NCBI GenBank assembly: GCA_902564265.1
Contig: CACFAI010000004.1
Coordinates: 52,348 to 116,347 of the forward strand
Reading direction: 5' to 3'
Length of the DNA stretch: 64,000 nt
DNA from: an uncultured Pelagibacteraceae bacterium
GTDB taxonomy: Bacteria > Pseudomonadota > Alphaproteobacteria > Pelagibacterales > Pelagibacteraceae
The first letter of the stretch is position 1, and each line of letters begins with the position of its first letter. Made by a program: the position numbers and the translations under genes. Positions 31,311 through 39,633 of this stretch are shown piece after piece. Under the pieces are notes generated by a model. It saw nothing but the letters and a program-made list of their open reading frames with translations, searched no databases and was not told the origin of the DNA.

Positions 31311-32876
31311 ATGAAAAAATTTAAAATTCAATCATTCTTTCAAAAAAATTTTTTTAAGAAAAATATACTAAATAAAATATTTAGTAAATTTATCACATTA
31401 TTCAATGCAACTAAAAGCACATGGAGGATTAGTCTCAATCAATTTAAGAAAAAAAACATTGAAAATTATATTATTGACAAATTTCAACTAAATTATGCTC
31501 TATTTGCACTAAGTATAGTTTTCTTTCTATATCTTGTTTATCTCTCAATTCCAGGAATCATAATGAATGAAACTATTCAAAATGAGCTAGAAGAAAAATT
31601 AAAAAAAGAATACAACTTAGACTTTGCACTTAGTCCTGATATTAATTATTCGATTCTGCCAAAACCCCATTATGTCGTAAACGATGTTGTAATATTTACC
31701 GATAAGATGGGTTATCAGAAAGAGTTTAGTCAGATAAAAAAATTAAAAATTTTTATTAATCAAAATAATTTTTTCAAAATGAATAATGTTATTAAAAAAA
31801 TTGAAATAAAAAATGCTAATTTTTTTATTGAAAAATCTGATTTTAACTTCATTGATAATTTTTTAAATAATAGATTTTCAAAGAATTCAATTAAGGTTTC
31901 AAAAAGCAAAATTTTTTATAAAAGCGATGAAGGTCAGATTGTTTCATTTTTTACTCTTGAAAATATTTTGATTTTTTACGATGAATTAAAGAAAGAAAAT
32001 TCCTTAACTTCCAAAGGAAAAATTTTTAATATACCATTCACTTTTGATTGGAAACATGATGAAATCTCAAAAGAAAAAATTACTAAAGCTAAGTTTAATC
32101 TTCTAAAACTTAGTTTTTTAAATAAATCAAAAGAAGGTGAAAAAACTAAAAATTTAAAAATAAATTTTAAAAGATCTAAATTAAACACCGATTATTTTCT
32201 TAAAGAAGACTCTGTCATCTTAGAGTCTAAAAATTCATTTCTTGGCACAAACAAGTTTAACTACAGTGGGAAAATAAATTTAGATCCATTTGATTTTAAA
32301 ATTAAGTCAGAAATTCAAAGAATTGACTTAAAAAAAATTTTACCAAATGAGAATTTATTAAATGAAATTTTTTCTCAAGAATTCTTATTAAATGAAAATT
32401 TTAACGGAAGATTTACTATTCAAAGTAATAATTTAAATAATGGAAACTTTTTCAATGAAATCTTGATAAACTCAAATTACGTAGGAGAAAAAATTGAATT
32501 AAGCAATTCAAAATTAATTAACAAAAAAATTGGAAGTTTAAATTTAGATTACGGAAATATCTATCTTGAAGAAAGTGACATACTTTTTAAAGGAAAATTT
32601 AATTTTGAGATTTTTGATAAAAAGAGATTTTATAGAAAGTTTTCAGTTTCAAAAAAAAACCAAAAGGATATAGATAAATTTTATTTTGGATTAATTTATA
32701 ATTTTTCAAATCGTAATGCTAAAATATTTTTTATGTCATTGGATGAAGATAAACAAGATACAAATGATAATCTTGATAATTTAATCTATAGTTTTAATAA
32801 TAATTCTATTACAATAAATAATTGGATTAGTTTAAGAAGCTTTGTTAATAAAATTTTATCCAGTTATTCCGGATAA
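31311..32876 (+). CDS. AsmA-like membrane-anchored protein
   Basis: A 521-residue protein with a basic cytoplasmic leader, one membrane helix near 65-82 (LFALSIVFFLYLVYLSIP), and a long periplasmic beta-rich region rich in N, K, F and I. The opening of the periplasmic part (QNELEEKLKKEYNLDFALSPDINYSILPKPHYVVNDV) has the pattern of AsmA/TamB-type proteins, which make hydrophobic grooves for phospholipid transport between membranes. Family membership is inferred from layout rather than strong motifs. The 3' end overlaps fumC, which converges, by 13 bases. Confidence 0.6.
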   Translation: MKKFKIQSFFQKNFFKKNILNKIFSKFITLFNATKSTWRISLNQFKKKNIENYIIDKFQLNYALFALSIVFFLYLVYLSIPGIIMNETIQNELEEKLKKEYNLDFALSPDINYSILPKPHYVVNDVVIFTDKMGYQKEFSQIKKLKIFINQNNFFKMNNVIKKIEIKNANFFIEKSDFNFIDNFLNNRFSKNSIKVSKSKIFYKSDEGQIVSFFTLENILIFYDELKKENSLTSKGKIFNIPFTFDWKHDEISKEKITKAKFNLLKLSFLNKSKEGEKTKNLKINFKRSKLNTDYFLKEDSVILESKNSFLGTNKFNYSGKINLDPFDFKIKSEIQRIDLKKILPNENLLNEIFSQEFLLNENFNGRFTIQSNNLNNGNFFNEILINSNYVGEKIELSNSKLINKKIGSLNLDYGNIYLEESDILFKGKFNFEIFDKKRFYRKFSVSKKNQKDIDKFYFGLIYNFSNRNAKIFFMSLDEDKQDTNDNLDNLIYSFNNNSITINNWISLRSFVNKILSSYSG

Positions 32877-34252
32877 GTCATCTTTTTTGGATCGACAATT
32901 TTATCAAACTCTTTCTCAGAAATAAGACCGGTTTTTGTAGCTTCAAACTTAAGTGTAGTTTTATTTTTAAGTGCTGATTTTGCAATTTTAGCTGCATTGT
33001 CGTACCCTATCTTAGGAGCTAAGGCTGTTACCAGCATTAAAGAATTTTTTAAGTCATCATTTATTTTTTTTAAATCAGCCCTAATACCTTTAATGCAAAA
33101 TTGTGAAAAATTTTTTGAACTATCTGATAAAAGATCTATAGATTGAAGTATATTATGTGCGATGAGAGGTTTAAAAACATTTAACTCAAATTGTCCTTGA
33201 GAACCTGCTAGTGTTATACCTGTGTGATTACCAATAACTTTTACACATACCATAGTTACAGCTTCACATTGAGTTGGGTTTACTTTTCCTGGCATTATTG
33301 AAGAGCCTGGTTCATTTGCAGGTAATATTAATTCCCCATAACCTGCTCTAGGACCTGAACCTAAAAAACGGATATCATTTGCAATTTTCATTAGGCAAAC
33401 TGCAGTAGTGTTTAAAGTGCCTGAAAAATTTACCACTGCATCATGCGCTGCAAGAGCAGCAAATTTATTTTTCGCAGGATAAAATTTTATTTTTGTTATT
33501 TTGCTTATCTCTTTACAAATTTTTGTGTCAAAATTCTTTTTTGAATTAATTCCTGTACCGACTGCGGTTCCACCTTGAGCAAGATAGTAGATTTCTTTCA
33601 ATGAAGTTTCAATTCTTAAAATACAATCGTTTAATTGTGAATAATAGCCAGAAAATTCTTGTCCTAAAGTCAGAGGCGTTGCATCTTGAAGATGCGTCCT
33701 ACCTACCTTAACAATATTTTTAAATTTTTTAATTTTTGCTTTTAATTCCTTGCTAAGACTTTTCAAAGAAGGGAGTAATTTTTTTTTTGTCTCCATAGCG
33801 ATCGCAATATGCATTGCTGTGGGAAAAACATCATTAGTTGATTGTGATTTGTTGACATGATCATTAGGATGAACTGGTTTTTTAGAGCCCATTTTCCCAC
33901 CTAATATTTGAATTGCTCTATTTGCTACTACCTCATTAACATTCATGTTTGTTTGTGTCCCAGATCCTGTTTGCCAAACTTTCAACGGGAAATTTCCGTC
34001 AAGTTTACCTGAAATTATTTCTTTCGAAGCTCTTTCAATTGCATTACAAATTTTAGAATCAATTTGTTTATTTTTTTTATGTACGTAAGCAGCGGCAAGT
34101 TTTACAGTAGCAATAGCATTTATAAGTGTTTTACTTACTAATATTTTTCCTATATCAAAGAATTTTTTAGATCTCTCCGTTGAGGCGCCCCAATATTTAT
34201 CATCAGAAACGTTAATGGTTCCCATACTGTCGTTTTCTTTTCTAAATTTCAT
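32864..34252 (-). CDS. fumC: Class II fumarate hydratase
   Basis: A 462-residue iron-independent fumarase that interconverts fumarate and L-malate in the TCA cycle. The superfamily signature GSSIMPGKVNP is clear, as are SQSTNDVFPTAMHIA with the catalytic-site residues and VGRTHLQDATPLTLGQEFSG. Length is typical. It stands alone: it converges with the AsmA-like gene and diverges from the MazG-like gene across 57 bases. Confidence 0.97.
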   Translation of the reverse strand: MKFRKENDSMGTINVSDDKYWGASTERSKKFFDIGKILVSKTLINAIATVKLAAAYVHKKNKQIDSKICNAIERASKEIISGKLDGNFPLKVWQTGSGTQTNMNVNEVVANRAIQILGGKMGSKKPVHPNDHVNKSQSTNDVFPTAMHIAIAMETKKKLLPSLKSLSKELKAKIKKFKNIVKVGRTHLQDATPLTLGQEFSGYYSQLNDCILRIETSLKEIYYLAQGGTAVGTGINSKKNFDTKICKEISKITKIKFYPAKNKFAALAAHDAVVNFSGTLNTTAVCLMKIANDIRFLGSGPRAGYGELILPANEPGSSIMPGKVNPTQCEAVTMVCVKVIGNHTGITLAGSQGQFELNVFKPLIAHNILQSIDLLSDSSKNFSQFCIKGIRADLKKINDDLKNSLMLVTALAPKIGYDNAAKIAKSALKNKTTLKFEATKTGLISEKEFDKIVDPKKMTYPE

Positions 34253-34309
34253 TTGGATAATGTATTAGATATTATACATTAAAAGCTATTAGAATCATAT
34301 AGGAGCATT

Positions 34310-34681
34310 ATGACAAATTTTGAAAAAGTAGGTTTATTTATGAAAACATTTGGCCAAGAAGTAAAAACAAATGCTAGTTTTTCTACAGACAAGATTAATA
34401 AATTAAGAATTGATCTTATTGAGGAGGAGCTTGGAGAACTTAAAGATGCAATAAACAATAAAGATCTAAAAGAAACAATAGATGCTTTAACTGATATTCT
34501 TTATGTTACATATGGTGCGGGACACGCATTCGGGGTTAATTTAGACAAATGTTTCGAGGAAGTTCAAAATTCTAATATGAGTAAGTTAGGTGAAGATGGC
34601 AAACCCATATATAATGAGAATGGTAAAGTAATGAAAGGTCCTAATTATTTTAAACCTAATTTAAATAAGTTTTTAAAATAA
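34310..34681 (+). CDS. MazG-like nucleotide pyrophosphohydrolase (PRA-PH type)
   Basis: A 123-residue all-alpha protein with the EExxE...ExxD-type metal site of the MazG superfamily: LIEEELGELKDAI near 36-48 and ETIDALTDILYVTYGAG near 57-73. Such enzymes split NTPs to NMP and pyrophosphate, often for pool cleaning. The C-terminal part (NMSKLGEDGKPIYNENGKVMKGPNYF) is characteristic of the phosphoribosyl-ATP pyrophosphohydrolase-like subfamily also seen in phages. The substrate is not known. It ends one base before the convergent FkbM gene. Confidence 0.8.
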   Translation: MTNFEKVGLFMKTFGQEVKTNASFSTDKINKLRIDLIEEELGELKDAINNKDLKETIDALTDILYVTYGAGHAFGVNLDKCFEEVQNSNMSKLGEDGKPIYNENGKVMKGPNYFKPNLNKFLK

Positions 34682-34682
34682 A

Positions 34683-35360
34683 TTAAATCTTTTTAAACAA
34701 CACATCTTGGTAATGTAGCGTTGGAAAAATAAATTTTTTACAAATTTTGAAATTTCGTTTTGAAAGTAATTTAATAATGTCTTTGAAATTGTTATTTTTA
34801 TAATGATTTCCGAATTGATTTTCAAGTAGAATAAATGGAATTTCATTTAGTTTTATCTGAGATCCCTCGATAACATTCATTTCAAAACCCTCTACATCAA
34901 TCTTTAGAAGTGCTTTTTGCAAACTAATATTCTCAAAAATCTTATCTACTGTGTTAGTTTGAATTTCATATTCGCTTTCAAAATTCGGTCTTGAAAATGT
35001 TAAAAAATTTTTAATTTTAAGGTATAATGATTTTTCATTAATTTCTGCTAAAGATGATGTCATACTGAGTTTATTTATCTTCAATTTTTTATTTGTAATT
35101 TCTTTATCCATCGCAAAATTGAATAATGTAATCTTTTCATTTTTTGAAAATTTGTCGTTTAGCTCATTAAAGATATTCTTTTGAGGCTCAAACGCATAAA
35201 AAGAATTTACTTTCTCAATTTTAAGCATATTTTCAAGAAATTCACCCTTATGAGCACCAATATCAATTATCTTTTCAATATCCAATTCATTTAAGTATCG
35301 GAAAATTCTCTTGTGATGAAAATTACTTATAGGATTAAATATTTTTTCAATTAGAGCCAT
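34683..35360 (-). CDS. FkbM family methyltransferase
   Basis: A 225-residue SAM-dependent methyltransferase. SAM-binding motif IIDIGAHKGEF and acidic AFEPQKNIF are followed by the FkbM-typical LLKIDVEGFEMNVIEGS. FkbM proteins often O-methylate sugars or lipids; the target here is unknown. The ATG at 35360 lies immediately behind the U-tract of the ssrA terminator, and an upstream in-frame ATG at 35396 is inside ssrA and is rejected. There is no Shine-Dalgarno sequence. It is probably expressed by read-through from ssrA or from a leaderless transcript. Confidence 0.82.
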   Translation of the reverse strand: MALIEKIFNPISNFHHKRIFRYLNELDIEKIIDIGAHKGEFLENMLKIEKVNSFYAFEPQKNIFNELNDKFSKNEKITLFNFAMDKEITNKKLKINKLSMTSSLAEINEKSLYLKIKNFLTFSRPNFESEYEIQTNTVDKIFENISLQKALLKIDVEGFEMNVIEGSQIKLNEIPFILLENQFGNHYKNNNFKDIIKLLSKRNFKICKKFIFPTLHYQDVLFKKI

Positions 35361-35394
35361 AAAAAAAAAGGGGCGTTCTGTTGCCAGGTGCCCC
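35361..35394 (-). terminator. Intrinsic terminator at the 3' end of ssrA
   Basis: On the minus strand GGGGC (35394-35390) pairs with GCCCC (35374-35370) around CCTGGCAACAGAA-type loop sequence, then nine T residues (35369-35361). The hairpin also forms the last pseudoknot of the tmRNA coding piece. Confidence 0.75.
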
Positions 35395-35610
35395 AAAACC
35401 CCGTTACTTAATTAATAAATTAATTAAGCAGCAAGAGCAAATTTATCATTTGCAATTATAAATAGCCCGTTACGGTGGAACAATTCCGAACGAAAAAATA
35501 GCCTTTAGACATCCGTCGATCCTAGTTCACCCCCATAAGTTGTAAATGGTGGAGGTGGTGGGTACTGCCCCCACGTCCGTAATGTTTATTACGAAATTCG
35601 TTTATCGTCA
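35370..35610 (-). ncRNA. ssrA: tmRNA, circularly permuted two-piece form
   Basis: Trans-translation RNA that rescues stalled ribosomes. On the minus strand the 3' half comes first: a T-arm GTGGG/CCCAC and an acceptor strand CACCTCC-A-CCA ending at 35547. A spacer of 12 bases (35546-35535) follows, then the 5' half beginning GGGGGTG (35534-35528), which pairs with CACCTCC, and AGGATCGACGG. The tag reading frame, a perfect 10-bp hairpin containing the tag stop (35428-35407), and the pseudoknot CCTGGCAACAGAA follow. This order is the permuted alphaproteobacterial form, processed into acceptor and coding RNAs. The 5' boundary near 35610 is approximate. Confidence 0.92.
35424..35453 (-). other. 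tmRNA proteolysis-tag reading frame (ANDKFALAA)
   Basis: Codons GCA AAT GAT AAA TTT GCT CTT GCT GCT TAA encode ANDKFALAA and a stop. It has the conserved AND start and ALAA end recognised by ClpXP-type proteases, but is only nine encoded residues. The stop codon sits in the following hairpin. Confidence 0.9.
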
Positions 35611-35630
35611 TAGTTGGAAAACCAACTCTA

Positions 35631-35660
35631 TTAATATAAAAGTTATATATAAAGATTCAA
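35631..35660 (-). promoter_or_regulatory. Candidate ssrA promoter
   Basis: On the minus strand TTGAAT (35660-35655) and TATTAA (35636-35631) are 18 bases apart, which would start transcription near 35624, just upstream of the acceptor piece and within a small AGTTGG-TTTT-CCAACT hairpin (35627-35612). It lies in the 5' region of the divergent thyX gene. Confidence 0.45.
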
Positions 35661-35668
35661 TAAAATTC

Positions 35669-36616
35669 ATGAAACTTACTAAGGAACAATCTCAAGAAAT
35701 TCGTGATCTTCAATCACAAAAAAATGAAACGAAAAGAGTAACAGCTCCTAATTTAGAAAAAATTTTATATGAAGCAATACCAATATTGGATCATGGATTT
35801 ATAAGAGTAATAGATTACATGGGTAACGATACATCAATAGTCCAAGCAGCTCGTGTATCTTATGGCAAAGGGACAAAACAAGTTTCTACAGACAGTGGTT
35901 TAATTAAATATTTAATGAGGCATTGGCACAGCACACCTTTTGAAATGTGTGAAATAAAATATCATGTGAAATTACCAATCTTTATTGCCAGACAATGGAT
36001 TAGGCACAGAACCGCAAATGTTAACGAATATTCAGCCAGATATTCAATTTTAGATAAAGAATTTTACTTACCAAGAAAAGAACATCTAGCAGCCCAATCA
36101 AAAAATAATAGACAAGGAAGGGGAGAGGTGCTGGAGGGGGAACAAGCCAATAAAGTTTTATCCTTATTAAAAGATGATGCAGAAAGAACTTACGATAATT
36201 ATGAAACAATGCTTAATGAAAGATATGATGGATCAGTTGTCGATGAGAATGAACCTGGTCTTGCAAGAGAGTTAGCAAGAATGAATTTAACACTAAATAC
36301 TTATACCCAGTGGTATTGGAAAACTGATCTACTAAATCTAATGAATTTCTTGAGATTGAGAGCAGATAGCCATGCACAATATGAAATAAGAGCTTATGCT
36401 GATGCAATGCTTGATACTTTAAAAAGTTGGGTACCAATTACTTATGATGCTTTTTTAGATTATAGAGTTGGAGGAACTGAAGTTTCATCAAAAGGAAAAC
36501 TTTTAATACAAAAACTGATCAAAGGAGAAAAGATCGATATGGAAAGCTCCGGGCTTTCTAAAAGAGAGTGGAATGAATTAATGGAGGCTTTTAATTTAAA
36601 AGATAAATTGATTTAA
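35669..36616 (+). CDS. thyX: Flavin-dependent thymidylate synthase ThyX
   Basis: A 315-residue FAD enzyme that methylates dUMP to dTMP using methylene-tetrahydrofolate and NADPH. The ThyX signature [14 protein letters not shown] begins at R112. A later [33 protein letters not shown] stretch is also diagnostic. The reading frame is open upstream into ssrA, but ATG 35669 is the sensible start. Its 3' end overlaps the convergent Mrp gene by 26 bases. Confidence 0.96.
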   Translation: MKLTKEQSQEIRDLQSQKNETKRVTAPNLEKILYEAIPILDHGFIRVIDYMGNDTSIVQAARVSYGKGTKQVSTDSGLIKYLMRHWHSTPFEMCEIKYHVKLPIFIARQWIRHRTANVNEYSARYSILDKEFYLPRKEHLAAQSKNNRQGRGEVLEGEQANKVLSLLKDDAERTYDNYETMLNERYDGSVVDENEPGLARELARMNLTLNTYTQWYWKTDLLNLMNFLRLRADSHAQYEIRAYADAMLDTLKSWVPITYDAFLDYRVGGTEVSSKGKLLIQKLIKGEKIDMESSGLSKREWNELMEAFNLKDKLI

Positions 36617-37388
36617 TTTTGGAAGCTAATTCTAAATAAATCTTTGCTACTTCATTGTCTGGATTACTCTCAACAATAGGTATTCCTTTATCACCTTGTT
36701 TACCTACTTCTGGATCGAGTGGTATCTCACATAAAAAATCTTTTTTAAATTCTTCCGCAGTTTTTTTAACTCCACCTTCTCCAAATATGTGATATTTTTT
36801 CCCATCATCCCCTTTAAAAAAACTCATATTATCAATTAATCCAATTATTTTTGTTCCAAGCTTATCAAACATTTTTATACCTCTCTTTACATCTTGTAAG
36901 GCTATCTCTTGGGGTGTTGAAATTATTATTACTCCATCCATTTTTACTTCCTGTGTAAAAGTAAGTTGGGTATCACCAGTACCTGGTGGCATATCGACAA
37001 TAATAAAATCTAGATCTTTCCAAGCAACTTTTTGAGTAAATGTTTTTATTGCACTGGTGACCATTGGACCCCTCCAAATCATAGGTGTTTGTTCATCTGT
37101 TAGAAATCCAATGGACATACATTGAATATCATATTTTAAAATTGGTATTAATTTTTGGCCATCGCTTTCTGGTTTATCTCCTATATCGAATAATTTTGGT
37201 AATGAGGGACCATAAATATCAGCATCTAATAAACCAACTTTGCATCCTTGTTTTTTCAAAGCTAAAGCAAGATTCGATGCAAAAGTAGATTTACCAACTC
37301 CACCTTTCGCGCTTGATACAGCTATTGTGAATTTGGTCCCAATTATTGGGTTTTTTATAAAGGTTTTTGCTCTTGGTTTTTCAATCAT
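36591..37388 (-). CDS. mrp: Mrp/NBP35-type P-loop ATPase, iron-sulfur carrier family
   Basis: A 265-residue MinD-like ATPase of the Mrp/ApbC family, which carries Fe-S clusters to apoproteins. The deviant Walker A KGGVGKST is at 28-35, [10 protein letters not shown] at 53-62 and VDMPPGTGD at 131-139. The N-terminal DUF59 domain found in many Mrp proteins is absent. The usual CxxC in the NMSxxxCPxCG region is replaced: [17 protein letters not shown] (187-203) has no cysteine. Some other alphaproteobacterial Mrp proteins share this change. It diverges from hflK across 82 bases. Confidence 0.9.
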   Translation of the reverse strand: MIEKPRAKTFIKNPIIGTKFTIAVSSAKGGVGKSTFASNLALALKKQGCKVGLLDADIYGPSLPKLFDIGDKPESDGQKLIPILKYDIQCMSIGFLTDEQTPMIWRGPMVTSAIKTFTQKVAWKDLDFIIVDMPPGTGDTQLTFTQEVKMDGVIIISTPQEIALQDVKRGIKMFDKLGTKIIGLIDNMSFFKGDDGKKYHIFGEGGVKKTAEEFKKDFLCEIPLDPEVGKQGDKGIPIVESNPDNEVAKIYLELASKIKSIYLLN

Positions 37389-37435
37389 TGCTTCATTAAG
37401 TCCACTATTTATAACGATGTTTTAGCATACTTAAC

Positions 37436-37463
37436 TTGTTTTTCACATTAAAGACACTATATA
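37436..37463 (+). promoter_or_regulatory. Candidate hflKC promoter, possibly leaderless
   Basis: TTGTTT (37436-37441) and TATATA (37458-37463) are 16 bases apart. The hflK ATG at 37471 is where transcription would begin, about seven bases past the -10, so the transcript may have no leader. No ribosome binding site is seen. Confidence 0.45.
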
Positions 37464-37470
37464 CATTGTC

Positions 37471-38571
37471 ATGGTCGATGATTTTAGAGGTAGGGGCGGA
37501 AGTCCTTGGGGATCACCCCCAGGAGGTGGTTCAGGAAATGGATCTGGCAGAAAAGGTCCAACTCCACCGAATATAGATGAATTAATAAAAAATCTTCAAG
37601 ATAAAATAAATAAATTTCTTCCTGGCGGAAGTTCTGGCGGAGGAAAACCAATTATTTTTGGTCTTACAATTTTAGTCATTGTATGGGCATTAAGTGGGCT
37701 ATATAGAGTTTTACCAGATGAACAAGGTGTAGTTTTAAGATTTGGAAAATTTGTTTCTACGACACAACCTGGATTAAATTACCACATACCTTTTCCGGTA
37801 GAGAGTGTATTAACTCCAAAAGTAACAAAAGTTAATAGAATTGATATTGGATTTAGATCAGAAAGAGACACGGGTTTTTCATCAGGTGTAGTTGCTGATG
37901 TTCCTGAAGAAAGTTTAATGTTAACGGGAGATGAAAATATTGTAAACATAGATTTTTCAGTTTTTTGGGTAATAAAAGATGCAGGAAACTTTTTATTTAA
38001 GATCCAAGATCCTGAGGGAACAGTTAAAGCCGCTGCAGAGACAGCAATGAGAGAAGTAATTGCTAGAAGTGATATTCAACCAATTTTAACTGAGGGAAGA
38101 TCACAAATAGAAATTGAAGCAAGTGAGATAATTCAAAATATTTTAGACGAGTATCAGAGTGGAATACAAATTACACAAGTTCAAACACAAAAAGCTGACC
38201 CACCAGACCAAGTAATCGATGCCTTTAGAGATGTACAGGCTGCAAGAGCTGACATGGAAAGATCTAAAAACGAAGCTGAGGCCTATGCTAACGATGTAAT
38301 CCCAAGAGCAAGGGGTGAAGCTGAAAAAATTTTACAAGCAGCTGAGGCTTATAAAAAAGAAGTTGTTGCAAAAGCAGAGGGTGAAGCAAGTAGATTTTTA
38401 GCAATCTTTAATGAATACAAAAATGCAAAACAAGTTACACAAGAGCGTATGTATCTTGAGACAATGGAAAAAGTTTTAGCTGATATAGATAAAGTAATAA
38501 TAGAGAAAAATGCAGGCTCAGGAGTTGTTCCTTACTTGCCTCTTCCAGAATTAAAAAAGAAAACAAACTAA
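37471..38571 (+). CDS. hflK: HflK, subunit of the HflKC membrane protease regulator
   Basis: A 366-residue SPFH/prohibitin-family protein that with HflC forms a large periplasmic cage around FtsH and modulates its proteolysis. A glycine- and proline-rich cytoplasmic start (residues 5-30) is typical. One membrane helix lies at about 64-82, then the SPFH domain (LPDEQGVVLRFGKFV) and a long charged alpha-helix (about 240-330). hflC follows with no gap. Confidence 0.95.
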   Translation: MVDDFRGRGGSPWGSPPGGGSGNGSGRKGPTPPNIDELIKNLQDKINKFLPGGSSGGGKPIIFGLTILVIVWALSGLYRVLPDEQGVVLRFGKFVSTTQPGLNYHIPFPVESVLTPKVTKVNRIDIGFRSERDTGFSSGVVADVPEESLMLTGDENIVNIDFSVFWVIKDAGNFLFKIQDPEGTVKAAAETAMREVIARSDIQPILTEGRSQIEIEASEIIQNILDEYQSGIQITQVQTQKADPPDQVIDAFRDVQAARADMERSKNEAEAYANDVIPRARGEAEKILQAAEAYKKEVVAKAEGEASRFLAIFNEYKNAKQVTQERMYLETMEKVLADIDKVIIEKNAGSGVVPYLPLPELKKKTN

Positions 38572-39438
38572 ATGAAAAAAATTATACTTCCAATAATCGG
38601 CGTTCTAGCTTTGACAGCATTTTTCTCAATATTTATAGTAAAAGAGGTAAATCAAGCGATAGTACTTCAATTTGGTGATCCAAAAAGAATTATACTTAAA
38701 CCTGGTTTAAACTTTAAACTACCATTTATACAAAACGTAGTTTTTTTAGATAAGAGAATTTTAAACCTAGACGCTCCACCTGAAGAGGTAATCGCATCAG
38801 ATCAAAAAAGATTAATCGTTGATGCTTTTGCAAGGTTTCAAATTGTAGATCCATTAAAATTTTATATCTCTGTTGGAAATGAAAGAGTTGCAAGATCCAG
38901 GTTATCAACAATTATTAACTCAAGAATTAGAAGTGTATTAGGTACTCAAGAACTTCAAACTTTATTATCAGAAGATAGAAACAAACAAATGGCACTTATT
39001 CAAGAGGGTGTTAATAATGAAGCACAAAACTTTGGTATTAAAATAGTTGATGTTAGAATTAAAAGAGCAGACTTACCCCAAGCAAACAGTGATGCGATTT
39101 ATAGAAGAATGCAAACTGAAAGAGAAAGGGAAGCAAAAGAGTTTAGAGCAAAGGGAGCTGAGATGGCTGTAACAATTACTTCAACAGCTGATAAGGAAGT
39201 TACTGTAATTCTCGCTGAGGCACAAAAAAAATCAGAGATCATGAAGGGTGAAGGTGATGGTCAGCGTAACAAAATATTCGCTGATGCTTTTGGAAAAGAT
39301 GCAGATTTCTTTGCATTTTATAGAGCAATGCAGGCTTATGAAAAAGCATTAATAGGCGGTGAAACTTCTCTTATAATGTCACCCGACAGTGAATTTTTTA
39401 AATTCTTTGGAAACGTAAAAGCACAAATTAAAAATTAG
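38572..39438 (+). CDS. hflC: HflC, partner of HflK
   Basis: A 288-residue SPFH protein with an N-terminal membrane anchor (residues 4-24), followed by VNQAIVLQFGDPKRIILKPGLNFKLPF and the helical part with REREAKEFRAKGAE. Works with HflK on FtsH. The start directly abuts the hflK stop, so the two are translated together. Confidence 0.96.
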   Translation: MKKIILPIIGVLALTAFFSIFIVKEVNQAIVLQFGDPKRIILKPGLNFKLPFIQNVVFLDKRILNLDAPPEEVIASDQKRLIVDAFARFQIVDPLKFYISVGNERVARSRLSTIINSRIRSVLGTQELQTLLSEDRNKQMALIQEGVNNEAQNFGIKIVDVRIKRADLPQANSDAIYRRMQTEREREAKEFRAKGAEMAVTITSTADKEVTVILAEAQKKSEIMKGEGDGQRNKIFADAFGKDADFFAFYRAMQAYEKALIGGETSLIMSPDSEFFKFFGNVKAQIKN

Positions 39439-39442
39439 TAAA

Positions 39443-39628
39443 ATGGACGACTTAATTGTCGCTTTCGGTTTATTTCTCTTTATTGAAGGAATTCTTTATG
39501 CCTTATTTCCCTCAAAAATGAAAAGTATGTTAGAGAAACTAAAAATGGTTAATGATAAACAATTAAGATCAGGTGGAATTATATTCGCTTTAATTGGTTT
39601 CTTTATAATATGGTTTATTAAAGGGTAA
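39443..39628 (+). CDS. DUF2065 small membrane protein
   Basis: A 61-residue protein with two membrane helices (DDLIVAFGLFLFIEGILYALFP and GIIFALIGFFIIWFI), joined by a loop with KMLEKLKMVND-like sequence. It fits the DUF2065 family, which commonly lies between hflC and a DegP-type protease in proteobacteria. Function unknown; the location suggests envelope quality control. Confidence 0.85.
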   Translation: MDDLIVAFGLFLFIEGILYALFPSKMKSMLEKLKMVNDKQLRSGGIIFALIGFFIIWFIKG

Positions 39629-39633
39629 CGATA

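Noticed and set aside
35361..35396. N-terminal extension of the FkbM gene to ATG 35396
   Set aside because: It would run through the ssrA terminator hairpin and poly-U tract; ATG 35360 is adequate.
35546..35668. N-terminal extension of thyX beginning at ATG 35546
   Set aside because: These codons are the tmRNA acceptor strand and T-arm read on the opposite strand; the natural ThyX start is ATG 35669.
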